64,000 nt of DNA from Thalassoroseus pseudoceratinae (GTDB taxonomy: Bacteria; Planctomycetota; Planctomycetia; Planctomycetales; Planctomycetaceae), in contig NZ_JAALXT010000005.1 of assembly GCF_011634775.1 (NCBI RefSeq), positions 679,490 through 743,489 on the forward strand, in the 5' to 3' direction. The notes below the pieces were generated by a model. It ran no database searches, had not been told where the DNA came from, and saw nothing but the letters and a program-made list of their open reading frames with translations. Below are positions 40,001-47,010 of this stretch, piece after piece; positions within the stretch are counted from its first letter, which is position 1; every line of letters begins with the position of its first letter. Position numbers and translations under genes: made by a program.

Positions 40001-42609
40001 AAGCAGACAAAGCAGCCACCGCGGTCGCAAACGACCAATGGGAATCCACCCACCCTAAAGTACAAAATGCCTTGTTGGGCATGTATGGTGTCAAACGAGC
40101 ATTCAAAAAACATGGTTCAATTGGTCTCTTGTACGAAGATGGAAGTGCGAAGTTCTTCCGAAAAGACAATCTTAAAGCAATCATTCAGATCCACAGTGAA
40201 AGCGCAGCATCCGAGTTTGGAAGTGAGACATATCAGAACCTCATGGTAATCGCAGAAACCCTGACTGGGCAGCAGATATTTAAGAGATTTATGGACACGA
40301 ATGAAACTGTTGTGATCACTTGGTCTCCTTCCTTGGCGGAAGTGGCTGTCGATCCTTCTTGGACTAAGGGTCAGCCAATTCCGGTGACGTACAACCATCT
40401 CGGGTCATCCATTGTCGGACAAGATGTCGGTGCGAACAACAATCCAGTGAGCGGTGCTTTCCTGCCTGAAATCGACCTCGCTCACGAACTCATCCATGCA
40501 GTGCACATTGCAGAAAATCATCAGGAGGCCCTACACCTGGCATCTCCACCGAACTTTGATACCGATCCAAGCGTTGTCTATATTCTGGCCAACATGCTTC
40601 TTGAGGAGAGTCGAACTATCGGGACTGGCAGCTACTCGCCAGGCAAAGCCGGCTACGATGAGATGAACGAAAACAATTTCCGGAGAGAATTGTGGCGAAA
40701 TCGCGGGCAGACCTGGTATTGGCATCGAATTACACACGCCGAACACGTGGAGAAAAAACAGCTACTCGAAAATGGCCCCCTTCAATTGATCGACTCGCAA
40801 TTGCGAGACGCACTTCAGTTGCCGACTCCAGAAACCCTGGCAGAAACCGTCGAGGCGCTTCCCACCTTTCCTCCGGCAGGTGGTTTCCGCATTGAGTCCA
40901 TCGCGACCACGGGCAATCTCATCAACTGGCTCGAAGCCATTGCGGCTCTTCCTGAAGACCCGCGACCAAATGAGGTTGTGACGATCGTACTCAATCTGAC
41001 CAGCGGGGAATATAGTGGTCAAAATGTTGTCGTACCCAAAGGATATCAACTCAACCTTGATGGAACCTACTGGGGGCCGACTCTCATAGGTCAATCCCCA
41101 TCGTTAACGCTTGTTTCGGGAGACCTGTTCATTTTTGGAAATGTCACTTTTACGAACGAGACGGATGCTCCAACAATTCTGGTTCAGAATGGAAGCCTTT
41201 CCCTTCGTCATACAGTCGTTCAGGAAACGACCGTCGCTGATCGGCCGGCAATTGATATTCTTGCAGGTTCGGTCGACCTGGGAACTGCTTCTGCCCCCGG
41301 CGTGAACACGATCGTGATCAATGGCGACGGCAATCTGATTGTCAATAAGAGTCCAAAGCCAATCTCCGCGATTGGAAATACCTTCCAGCAGGATAGCACG
41401 CGACTTGTGACAAGCTTCGAGATCGAAGCGAAGATTGAAGATGCCGTCGATAACAATGGCGGGTCCGGAGTTGTCACGTTTGTTCCCAACACGGTGTTTC
41501 GACAGATCGGTGAAGGGCCATTTGAGATGAATCTCATTAATCTTGTTGCCGATCTTGGCGTCTCTGACCCCGTCTTTCAGACTCTCGCCTCATCGGGTGG
41601 AACGGCGACGCTTCTCGCAGACGAGAGAACCGTTCGCTTCGTTGCCCCCGACGATGGAACCGGCGGCTTTACCTATGCCGTATTTTCTAATGGACAGGAA
41701 GTGGCTTCGCGGTCCGTTGAATTCCTAGTCAAAAACGTGGCTCCGTCAGTCAACCTTGGCGCGGACTTCTTGCTGAGCGACGCAGGTCCAGTAATGTTTC
41801 AGGACAAGTTTACTGACCCAGGGGCCAACGATACGCACACGTTCCTCTGGCAAGTCACCAGCAACAATGGCCAAGTCATTCCCGATAGCACGGATCGCAA
41901 CTTCAGCCTCACCCCGACAGCGAACGGAGAGTATCTCGTCACCTTCACAGTCACCGATGACGATGGCGGCATCGGTCGCGACGAGGTGCTTGTCACGGTG
42001 AATCATTTCCCGCCAGAATCCGTTGCGACATTTGAAAGTGTCACATTTTTCAATAACAGTCCAGATTTAGAAGCGGGTTTCTCGCCGGACGGGACGGGAC
42101 AACGATCGATCATTAAAGGGATTCAAGTGGTGTTTGACGGAAACGTCGAAATCTCGCTTGGTGCGATCACCGACAATAGTTTCCGCATCGTGTCTCTTTC
42201 TGATCCGTCAATCTCACTCCAACTGCAAGTCCTAGAAACGAAGGCTGAAAACGGAAAGACGATTGCAACCATTGGCTTCGCTTCACAAAGCCCGCTTGTT
42301 GATCACACGGGTTCGCTTATCGATGGGCGCTATCAGTTTCTGGTTGATGGTGCGGTTTTGGGCGTTGATGCTGATGGGTCGGGCTCAAACGGCGGGACTT
42401 TGACGACAAGGTTTCACCGTCTCTTTGGAGATGCTGACGGTGATGCTGACGTCGACAACATGGACTACATGTCATACCGCAATGCAATTTTCTCCAATAC
42501 GCGATATTCCCTTTTTGACTTCGATGGGGATAGTCGACTATTAGGCCAGACGGGCGTCGACCCTGACGATCTCAATGCGTTCTTCAGCAATTATGGCCAA
42601 TTCCTATAA
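31081..42609 (+). CDS. Giant exoprotein with PKD and RTX repeats, M91-like metalloprotease and dockerin-like end
   Basis: A 3842-residue secreted or surface protein. Residues 37-48 are LEQLEDRILLAG, the planctomycete N-terminal export motif, following a basic segment. Then come two long runs of repeats such as MDAAGNFVVFWGDS and VDADGNFMVVWAV, with PKD-like units (ELDWGDGHTERV about 720, TIDWGDGTIETI about 1380, TIDWGDGNATSL about 1485). Around 1630-1660 are RTX-type calcium repeats (GGGGNDSIDGGRGSDTMEGG). Residues about 2215-2345 are a coiled coil. Near the C-terminus HELIH (H3135, E3136, H3139) plus LLEESRTIG (E3175) and NENNFRREL match the M91/NleD-type protease pattern, preceded by AETLTGQQIFKRFM. 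Another PKD unit lies near 3560-3640. The end, FGDADGDADVDNMDY ... FDFDGDSRL, is dockerin-like. The ATG at 31081 has AAGAGA upstream. Substrate and target are unknown. Confidence 0.9.
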   Translation: MDLRSVRRKLQRLLVRKHRPVKRVRSNPHQTNLPAVLEQLEDRILLAGNQSPLALPAQFYGTEEADLLITLGGSDPDDDPLTATIASLPATGALYQVNDGVTRGEEITAPNTPVSDAFLRVIFVPSQATAGPYDTSFQFQVNDGLVDSTEAEVSLQSATDTYRVTHVSAESPNAELQNLSITSAIAEGGFATLSGEIVNPTPGEEITVTVNWGDRSTAETFTYDAGTSSFSEIHRYQNEKFRFQALTVEAAQDPKIDAFTSVGNEFLVAAGEDHQRRPQFQQVATDDEGNSLVVWMKKERKPGSSYDEYLIYGQRFNAIGLAMGDKIEIFSSVTPVSTSPISLAATPDGGFVVVWGGNFASDDLPGGEPHGLYVLGRRLDATGNLLGSTFRINTSVIPKTHEMGGTYRSNFVYSHSVAMDDAGNFIVIWSYLDEIGGDVFYRTVRGQRYDADGHAIGGEFEVNTQPSIEDLSPEQSSGGEPGNSTASVVMDAAGNFVVFWGDSLIGLTGDDSNDWTRNSRGLLGQRYDANGGHVGDVFVVTEDIPAEMQVAMDATGNLVAAWRSYQGEPNYQEIRGRRFSVEGSPLGEVFSVADVASNADHLSLAVNDAGDFAVSWSGRYSVSGRGNSFQGVMIQSYDANGIAQGRPFLINPVDLDASERPYPDESTIAMDTDGNLVVIYQRASRPWNLHGQWYAKREPSNLQVQVHNVAPELAPLWLSADTIDENGSVAVEVSFDDPGNDVHSIELDWGDGHTERVDLPYDGKTLTLAHRYPDDGLTTPASRQYTITATVIENMLLEVSRTATVTVNNIVPEIDEDPTEQWPTNSGSTANDPQTNATRTYLVTILDSNVELENISVTSAIDEGDTATLTGEIVTAAELSEDISITVDWGDNSSAETLTFPLGTESFSTSHQYQNNDARLQSKTEYHSSDSHHVGTSFTTTDVFTQERYNTAFHGVVVDQWGTTTALWTQGDHIYARRYDVNNEPLGDRFRVSSYPTDHNNSRKEVVAAVDADGNFMVVWAVSRWNYDRVRTSYSDLDALHAQRYDRYGQPLGSEFQLVAGPGKFKATKAIAMDDEGNFAVVWESNGYFPVKTQLQFQRFDANGQPLSESVELLALSTDQEADVAIDADGNAVVVWNNGSPWSNGVAGDIYAARFDSQGRQIGDDLLIQASDAGVERLFEPEITMDAEGNFIVAWKQEASTFKPSRYDLYARRYDSSGTPLGSPFRINPLYENSQFVYDYDILVDDDGSFIASWQARPTLTDGFTQNRIFLQRFDENGRMIGRTLNASQRISTLTGESLHHYYPSAVIDQEGNVDVWFSNHRDFYSLSWAPSDTTTYEVQVNNVAPVINPLVLSANSINENGTVTLNGSFSDPGIGDRHSVTIDWGDGTIETIAQPSSSKSFSFNHQYLDDPAGNGSAENYEITVAITDLQSAPVTATAHVTVKNVTPQIREVISSSTGSAQAGENELVTVRGTFTDVGTLDTHTVTIDWGDGNATSLTEDQIVWNSSRGNYEFTGTHTYPAGGSFPVTITVTDDDQGQATETVTTLIKGVGLYDGTLYVVDGFYNGSTTDVSRVVVDGVEKLRVTADFLAGEDYRDFDIANIVGIEMILGYLGDTVTIADDVLIPAIIDAGDDDDHIRGGGGNDSIDGGRGSDTMEGGPGDDIYLSPDQNDTFVFQGSHLGEDIIEAGGGTHTLDFSGLFGGINLDLDTGDWQTLNNDLRLKLAQQWTSTFGTVYDDLTIGTVRGTDYADVIHGGRWGSYNATFYGRGGSDRLIARGSETLDGGDNIDTYVFAQESNNFSAQNNTILAGGGYDMLDFRGMGDGITIDLASTERQNYSKNLYLTLQEGATIANVYGSDYDDVILGNSLGNRLYGYGGGDVLEGRTGTDHLWAGVDSDVDAVVTPDGADFYYQIADEDYIFTNFALDDAKNGYAQSLAGRYFRKPDDQPWGDANEIAWFDQALDGSIYWLGDGTLHLGANGTRNGAKRAAIDHQGNVFVEGKWNGSSYVQRLTPEGQWSTTDDFQKGADDNLYSLEEGSLYRDGTAVSAYGISSLGLVDGNVVGVNRHGRITFVARNDTFYSLDFLVSDKEAGLRLRTKTNGDQAWLTKSENVVAMAVVGDKIFELAETAGASERQLIQHSLVTTQKAVIASGVIAMAVGDGYIYYLFSEDGRVERRSAKTGEVTVDQFGYDFDNIYFPTNSIGGFSIIHPSVELGISLLDYLLLEISWVEGEIERLDHYVRSFEASEGLYNTLTNEIREDFGFTSRANLREAGSLIKTKRELPQEIDHYKNLLVGLRAEFGDLQSYQAQIQAEIARKAKFDREKLRIAEDIKNDIRRQIDHLPGNIKEVTVNKEDFVYREDGTIEGKATVKLGHSWGKVWNPFKWKHENVQSPLVQTLVPFTFDTNSGQTTLNSIPVDFGKIESPVSWFKASIDIGVHEVPLAGINAIYQGYLNVIDDYHRALPSENDLQDVVAKAEAAGRIALPIVLPYAVPYVAAIDALTDGDTPLEITPEEALPIAVQVATGPLGTQIGGYIGLARLLLPGDAQEAMKGFETIASSLTNPAIVVESLREQLSKIQGINFASVQLPEALRGALEFLEENPFDTNTLVEAFIGNATGLAWSFVEDLIDDRLPYELSGTTHTFQITPPNVPELTFTVKFTTKSHTDFTVTTWSVNTRYKVGIADINYRVEKASPNDQKITSLLDFSYDSDTFYVGANVEIDGKLRFEDINFEIKIKDEGNEFLTLTPSTGSLTVTIPESVSTNWAGIKAVYTQVDGVDRVELTIPAQDNVTKFTVTTPVVTGYIHLAGLTATRAGTQWNFVPNIIDDLQIASQEQLLAVVREKFPEFPDLVLKNLSINFDNNDLITVSFDPLTASVETDYISGEVTLRGFTIDLKSSSMSLDYTPSLTPKLDFLLTAFDTSLEEQLIEKINSSEDINPNNISGILDSILEGVLESMGLSAPASFGLTTTESQSEADKAATAVANDQWESTHPKVQNALLGMYGVKRAFKKHGSIGLLYEDGSAKFFRKDNLKAIIQIHSESAASEFGSETYQNLMVIAETLTGQQIFKRFMDTNETVVITWSPSLAEVAVDPSWTKGQPIPVTYNHLGSSIVGQDVGANNNPVSGAFLPEIDLAHELIHAVHIAENHQEALHLASPPNFDTDPSVVYILANMLLEESRTIGTGSYSPGKAGYDEMNENNFRRELWRNRGQTWYWHRITHAEHVEKKQLLENGPLQLIDSQLRDALQLPTPETLAETVEALPTFPPAGGFRIESIATTGNLINWLEAIAALPEDPRPNEVVTIVLNLTSGEYSGQNVVVPKGYQLNLDGTYWGPTLIGQSPSLTLVSGDLFIFGNVTFTNETDAPTILVQNGSLSLRHTVVQETTVADRPAIDILAGSVDLGTASAPGVNTIVINGDGNLIVNKSPKPISAIGNTFQQDSTRLVTSFEIEAKIEDAVDNNGGSGVVTFVPNTVFRQIGEGPFEMNLINLVADLGVSDPVFQTLASSGGTATLLADERTVRFVAPDDGTGGFTYAVFSNGQEVASRSVEFLVKNVAPSVNLGADFLLSDAGPVMFQDKFTDPGANDTHTFLWQVTSNNGQVIPDSTDRNFSLTPTANGEYLVTFTVTDDDGGIGRDEVLVTVNHFPPESVATFESVTFFNNSPDLEAGFSPDGTGQRSIIKGIQVVFDGNVEISLGAITDNSFRIVSLSDPSISLQLQVLETKAENGKTIATIGFASQSPLVDHTGSLIDGRYQFLVDGAVLGVDADGSGSNGGTLTTRFHRLFGDADGDADVDNMDYMSYRNAIFSNTRYSLFDFDGDSRLLGQTGVDPDDLNAFFSNYGQFL

Positions 42610-42656
42610 GAATCTCGGCCACCCATCCATTGAATCGACTATTGAGAAGGTACAGA

Positions 42657-43355
42657 ATGAAATTGGCGACTACTCAATGTCTAATGTTCTTAGTGATCAT
42701 TCATTCGATCCAAGGCAGTAGTGAGGCTGGATTACTGCTTGGATTTAACGAAAGCAACTATGAGGCTGTCTCTGGTGGCACTGTTGATGTTCAGCTCATC
42801 CTTCAAGATACGATGTTATCGGATTTTGCCGGGTTTGATGACCCGCTCTTCAGCGGCTTAGTAGGTGGGGGAGGTCGAATTCTGCAAACTGGTGGTCTGG
42901 CGAGCCTAGCTGTTTCAGGAAGTGGCATTTCTACTCCCTTTTCATTCCTAACAACCACTTACCCGTTCGATTCAGGTTTCCCCGTTGCAGACCCGGCCAA
43001 CGTGGCCGGTGTCTTGGGGGCGGTTGATTTTTTCAACCCTCCCCTCATGCCCAGTCCAGACAATTCGATTCTAATTGGAACGTTTCAATTGACGATAACA
43101 GGTTTACCAGGACAAACAGCAACAATTTCGGCCGATCAATTGAGTCCGTCACTTGAAGAGAATACCACATTTCTTGCTTCACTCGACCCGCTGATCGATT
43201 CTTACGGAGTTGCTAACATTTCAGTAAGCGATTCCAACCTCTCGCCCGTGCCTGAACCTTCTGCGTTCGTCCTATTCCTGATTGGTTGCCTTCTGACAGG
43301 AACGGGCATCGCTCGGCATCGCCGAATACAGAATGTTTCGTGCATTCATCAATAA
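42657..43355 (+). CDS. PEP-CTERM exported protein
   Basis: A 232-residue protein with a signal sequence (CLMFLVIIHSIQGSSEAG) and a typical PEP-CTERM tail: VPEPSAFVLFLIGCLLTGTG followed by basic RHRR. Such tails are recognised by an exosortase, which cleaves and anchors or releases the protein. The middle (FNESNYEAVSGGTVDVQLIL ...) looks like a cohesin- or lectin-like beta domain but is not identified. The ATG at 42657 with AGAAGG six bases before it is better than the upstream start at 42630. It follows the giant gene by 47 bases and may be co-transcribed with it. No exosortase gene is in the window. Confidence 0.85.
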   Translation: MKLATTQCLMFLVIIHSIQGSSEAGLLLGFNESNYEAVSGGTVDVQLILQDTMLSDFAGFDDPLFSGLVGGGGRILQTGGLASLAVSGSGISTPFSFLTTTYPFDSGFPVADPANVAGVLGAVDFFNPPLMPSPDNSILIGTFQLTITGLPGQTATISADQLSPSLEENTTFLASLDPLIDSYGVANISVSDSNLSPVPEPSAFVLFLIGCLLTGTGIARHRRIQNVSCIHQ

Positions 43356-43479
43356 TCGCATATCGAAGAGTGCTCAATACGCAGTGTCCTTCCGGCAAGC
43401 GTGCAAAATCTTAAGGGCGTGATCTGGTGGAGTGAATGCGGTGGGGATCAGGTTGCGGATGGGAGATCGGCTTGAGACT

Positions 43480-43712
43480 GGCGGTAGTTCCAGGGGAGCC
43501 GATGGGGGGGATGGGTGGCGACATCGCCGGAGTGGCGAATGAAGGCGGTCAGGTAGTCGAAGGGGTTGGCCTGATTGAGTTCGCAGGTGTGGATCAGGCT
43601 CATGAAGATGTCGCCCATTCGCGCTCCCGCTCGCGTGCGGTAGAACAGCGATTCTTGCGGTGTCGAATCGCCTTTTTGACTGCTTGGTCACAATATCCGC
43701 CTGGTTGTCGTT
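43480..43712 (-). pseudogene. IS66-family transposase C-terminal remnant
   Basis: Minus-strand frames give DQAVKKAIRHRKN, then after a one-base shift SLFYRTRAGARMGDIFMSLI and HTCELNQANPFDYLTAFIRH, the C-terminal signature of IS66 transposases. The upstream catalytic portion is missing. Confidence 0.75.
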
Positions 43713-43759
43713 GTTGATTACGGATCGCCGCCGGAATCCGGCGGCATTTGGGCTTTGGG

Positions 43760-43985
43760 GGGTGTCAGATTTCTCGGGGTTGGCGTGAATCCACTCCGCG
43801 GATGAATTGCGAGTTTTTTCAGCCGCTGCTTTTCGACTCGGTCCGCCCAATAAATCCAGCGGGTTCCGACCTGGCGGACCTGGACCCACCGCGTTGACGC
43901 CAGTCGCTCAGCGTCGATTTTCGAATTCCGAGGGTTTCGCTCAATTGGCCGACTCGCCAATAGTGCGGTTGGATGTGGGGCGTAC
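43760..43985 (-). pseudogene. C-terminal remnant of a serine recombinase
   Basis: Minus-strand frames give HYWRVGQLSETLGIRKSTLS, then DWRQRG, a one-base deletion near 43885, and WVQVRQVGTRWIYWADRVEK, QRLKKLAIHPRSG. This is the HTH-plus-WVHARQ...WADADELERL-type tail seen in planctomycete serine recombinases. It is cut off near 43985, where a piece of an RTX-type gene starts on the opposite strand. Confidence 0.55.
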
Positions 43986-44346
43986 CGTCATCCTCGATGG
44001 TGACATCACCGTCGATGACTTCAAGCTCACGAACGTTGAACAAATCAAGGCCAATGGAAATGTCATCAATGGAACCGACTCCGGTGGCGGGGATGGCGGA
44101 GCCAACACCATTAATCTCTCGAACGTCAAACAGGTCGATGGTGGTGGACCGCTGACGATCAACGCTGGTGGCGGCAACGATACCGTGAAGCTGTCTGGCT
44201 TCAGCTTCGCCAACGGTGCTGACGTTCTTGCCGCAGCTACGCAGGTAGGTTCAGATGTCGTGATCAATCTGGAGGGACAAACTCTGACGCTTCAGAATAC
44301 GAACTTGTCCAGCTTGCATGCCAACGATTTCAAGATCGTGACATAG
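43955..44346 (+). pseudogene. 3' fragment of an RTX-type calcium-binding protein gene
   Basis: The plus-strand frame from about 43955 to the TAG at 44346 reads VILDGDITVDDFKLTNVEQI, LTINAGGGNDTVKLSGFSFA, NGADVLAAATQVGSDVVINL, EGQTLTLQNTNLSSLHANDF. The closing pattern is typical of the C-terminal end of hemolysin-type repeat proteins. The longer frame starting at 43807 runs through recombinase remnant sequence and is not believed. No start codon or SD is evident. Confidence 0.6.
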
Positions 44347-44366
44347 GTTCTGTTTGAGATTGAGTA

Positions 44367-44398
44367 GCAGCCACGCGTGGCCTACCGTGCGTGGCTGC
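44367..44398. terminator. Strong hairpin after the RTX fragment
   Basis: GCAGCCACGC (44367-44376) pairs with GCGTGGCTGC (44389-44398) across a 12-base loop. It lacks a clean T-tract. It lies 21 bases after the fragment's stop, so it may be the former gene's terminator. Confidence 0.5.
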
Positions 44399-44694
44399 CT
44401 CATTTGAACGCCGAAGTTTCGCTCGGTTACATCTTTCTATTCGCATTCTTGGGAGGAGATTGGATTTCTGCGTCGTGTTCTAGGGCATGTTGTTTTAAAA
44501 GGTGTGGTGGCTAGGTCGCTTGAGCACGGTACGGATCGCGAACACAAAGACGTCGGTAACGACGAACTTTCGATCGAGCTGAGACGGTCGCTTTCCAAGA
44601 TAGGACAATCCCGCCATCAACAATGGCAGTCGCGAGACATATCCAAGGTTGTTCACGATCGCAACAAGCCATAGTCACCGACGATTCGCTGGCA
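44399..44694. other. Intergenic, no gene seen
   Basis: Nearly 300 bases between the RTX fragment and the tRNA-3'-half repeat. No convincing frame or RNA is visible. Confidence 0.4.
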
Positions 44695-44941
44695 GCAATG
44701 CAGCACAGGTCGTGGGTTTGAACCTCTTGATCTCCAATCTTAACCCGTTGAAAAACAATACGTTCTTGGATTTGCCCCTTCACTCGCAAATCGCGCCGAG
44801 GTACCATTTTGGGTCCTGATTTCCCCCAAAAGGTATCTCGCGATGTGAGTCGTGAGGGGTGTTTTTATGCCACGCAAGATCCGCCTGACTTGGCAGCCCG
44901 GTGCTGATGGTCGCCGTGGGCGATGGAAGAAAAAGTACAAA
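44695..44941 (+). repeat. Right copy of tRNA-3'-end/integrase-start direct repeat
   Basis: GCAATGCAG(CAC)AGGTCGTGGGTT...ATCTCCAATC is a diverged copy of the 3' half of tRNA-Ala (3473-3515). It is followed by the same spacer (CCCCTTCACTCGCAAAT, GGTATCTCGC..TGTGAGTCGTGA) and the same integrase start as at 3.5-3.7 kb. The tRNA arms no longer pair properly and the 5' half is absent, so this is an attachment-site scar, not a gene. Confidence 0.75.
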
Positions 44942-46402
44942 GGCCGGACGCTTTATCTGGGGACCGCTTCCAGTAAGAGCGATATCGAGGCTTACAAATC
45001 AGCGTTGGCGGAATGGGAGACGCGGAAGTCAGCCGTCGATGCCGAGGAAGCATCCCGCCCAAAACCCCACCAAGCCGACTACGAGCAGGCGATTGCCGAA
45101 TGGACGGCGGTGTCCCATTGGAGTGATTCGCACGGCGAAAGTACTTTGGCCGACGAAGCTCGGATGAAAATCGACAGTCTGCGGGACCGTTCTTCGCAGA
45201 AATCCCCATCTCCTTTGCAATGGGATGACCGTTTTCTCAACCTATTCGAAATTCCGCCGGCTGTCTTGGATGGCATTCTTACCGCCGTCAACGTCAAGTC
45301 ACACGAACCGATCGACACGGAACGAATGCGTGCCGTTTTTGCGAGGATGCAACGACCATCTTCATCCAACGCACGGAAGGAAGCATTCGCTCCGACTCCG
45401 ATGCAAATCGAGAAGGCGGTTTGGAAAGATCGCATTGAAACCGCGAATCAGCCAGCTTCGCTCGACACGCAAGTTTCCACCCACCTTGATCACTTTTTCG
45501 CAGATGAGCAATCGCGGGTCCGTGCCGGGGCACTTTCCGCCGGCCGGTTCACCTCGAAACGCACGAATCTCCTGCACTTTGTGAAGTGGTTCGGGGGCTC
45601 CCGCGATGTCGGCGAAATTGATGGTCAAGCTGTACTCGCCTACCGACAATCCCTGCTGGCGGCAATCGCGAAGCAAAAGTTGGCCCGAGCAACGGCTCAC
45701 ACGCGACTCCAGGATGCGTGTGCGTTCATCCGTCGACTTTGGCGGCTCCATGCCATTGCCGACCTGCCTCGAATTTTGATTGAGAACAACCGCGAGCTGG
45801 CCATTGGCAAAGACGTTCGCCGCCCATTGTTCTTCACCATTGACGAAGTGAAAACCTGCCTCGCCCACGCGAACGACCGTGTCCGATTGTATCTGCTGCT
45901 GATGCTCAATTGCGGGATGTATCAAGGCGACATTTCTGCGATCGCACCGGAGGAAGTCGATTGGGAACACGGGACGATCACTCGCAAACGCAGCAAGTCG
46001 GCTCATCACGCCTCGGCACCCAGCGTTCGCTACTTGCTTTGGCAAGACACGTTGCAGCTCTTGAGGGATCATCGCGAGTCGGAGGGGCCGTTGCTCCTGC
46101 GAAATCGATTTGGCAATCGGCTGGTTGTTCGTGATATCCGCGACAACGGTAAGGCTACCACGAACGACAGCGTCAAAAATGCGTACGATCGGCTCAAGAA
46201 GAAAACTGGGATCGAAAAGCCATTAAAACTGCTGCGGAAAACGTCGGCCAACCTGATTGCCAACAACCCAAAGTTCCGTGGCTTGGAAAACCTTTTCCTT
46301 GGGCATAGTCCTTCGGGAACCGCGGACCGGTACTACGTTGACGCAGCGGGCCAACTCGATGCCGCCGTGACTTGGCTGGGCACGCAGTACGGTGTTTCGT
46401 GA
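44867..46402 (+). CDS. Tyrosine recombinase/phage-type integrase
   Basis: 511 residues from the ATG at 44867, with GAGGGG ten bases upstream. An N-terminal domain (MPRKIRLTWQPGADGRRGRW, KKYKGRTLYLG) is followed by a core-binding region (about 190-300) and a catalytic region. The catalytic region shows LLLMLNCGMYQGDISAI (box I region), LLRKTSANLI with R457, LGHSPSGTADRYY with H480 and Y489/Y490. The canonical box I Arg (GxRxxE) appears to be Tyr352, and the box II His is Lys454. It should excise or insert a mobile element at the tRNA-Ala 3' end, since it lies right after a tRNA half-copy. The same N-terminus occurs, dead, beside the intact tRNA at 3.65 kb. Confidence 0.85.
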   Translation: MPRKIRLTWQPGADGRRGRWKKKYKGRTLYLGTASSKSDIEAYKSALAEWETRKSAVDAEEASRPKPHQADYEQAIAEWTAVSHWSDSHGESTLADEARMKIDSLRDRSSQKSPSPLQWDDRFLNLFEIPPAVLDGILTAVNVKSHEPIDTERMRAVFARMQRPSSSNARKEAFAPTPMQIEKAVWKDRIETANQPASLDTQVSTHLDHFFADEQSRVRAGALSAGRFTSKRTNLLHFVKWFGGSRDVGEIDGQAVLAYRQSLLAAIAKQKLARATAHTRLQDACAFIRRLWRLHAIADLPRILIENNRELAIGKDVRRPLFFTIDEVKTCLAHANDRVRLYLLLMLNCGMYQGDISAIAPEEVDWEHGTITRKRSKSAHHASAPSVRYLLWQDTLQLLRDHRESEGPLLLRNRFGNRLVVRDIRDNGKATTNDSVKNAYDRLKKKTGIEKPLKLLRKTSANLIANNPKFRGLENLFLGHSPSGTADRYYVDAAGQLDAAVTWLGTQYGVS

Positions 46403-46545
46403 ATCAGACCGATTTCGTCCGAACGGCCAGAACGAACCGCATGCACAGTAAGTCAGTGGTGGCTAAATCCCAGCCGAAAATGCGCCAAGTATATTGAGGA
46501 CAATGAGTTAGATATCAAGCATCTTCGTTGATCCCATCCCAAAAG

Positions 46546-46587
46546 AGCCTCCCAGTGACTGCCTTCGGTTGCCGGGAGGCTTTTTTT
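46546..46587 (+). terminator. Intrinsic terminator downstream of the integrase
   Basis: AGCCTCCC (46546-46553) pairs with GGGAGGCT (46574-46581), followed by a run of seven T. It is 144 bases after the integrase stop. Confidence 0.75.
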
Positions 46588-46731
46588 GTTCGGCGGAAAT
46601 CTGTTTTTTTTCGCATACCGCATCTTTTTTTCGAAATTCTCCCCAAAACCGGGGCGCGCAAATGCCTAGTTCTCGTCCGGCACGTTGCTGGACCGGGACT
46701 TTGTGATCGTGCGTCCACATCTGGAGTCACG

Positions 46732-46989
46732 ATGCCAAACCCCGAATCCAATACCAACAATCGAACGTCCGGTGAACTGGGCAGTGCAGAGAAGTTTCGG
46801 ATCTCCACCACCGACCAACAGCGATTAGCAACTCTCATCGCCAGCGGTCAGGTGCCATTTCCGAAAGATCTGGCTGCCGAAGACGCAACCGAATTGCTCA
46901 TAGCGGTTCGAGAGCTACGGCGGACGCGATTGGTTCAATCCATCGCCCGGGCAATCGCTGAAGACATTCGGCGAGAGCAACGGCGATAA
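46732..46989 (+). CDS. Small protein preceding a serine recombinase
   Basis: 85 residues (MPNPESNTNNRTSGELGSAE ... AAEDATELLIAVRELRRTRL, VQSIARAIAEDIRREQRR), basic at the C-terminus, with GGAG seven bases before the ATG. It ends 21 bases before the recombinase gene. Such short Arg-rich proteins often precede planctomycete recombinase genes and may be accessory factors; this is from memory of similar loci. No domain is recognised. Confidence 0.6.
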   Translation: MPNPESNTNNRTSGELGSAEKFRISTTDQQRLATLIASGQVPFPKDLAAEDATELLIAVRELRRTRLVQSIARAIAEDIRREQRR

Positions 46990-47010
46990 CCTCCACGAAA
47001 GGGGGAAGAC

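Noticed and set aside
43374..43889. Minus-strand frame of 171 codons
   Set aside because: It runs across frames of the IS66 and recombinase remnants, and the true homologous peptides lie in other frames.
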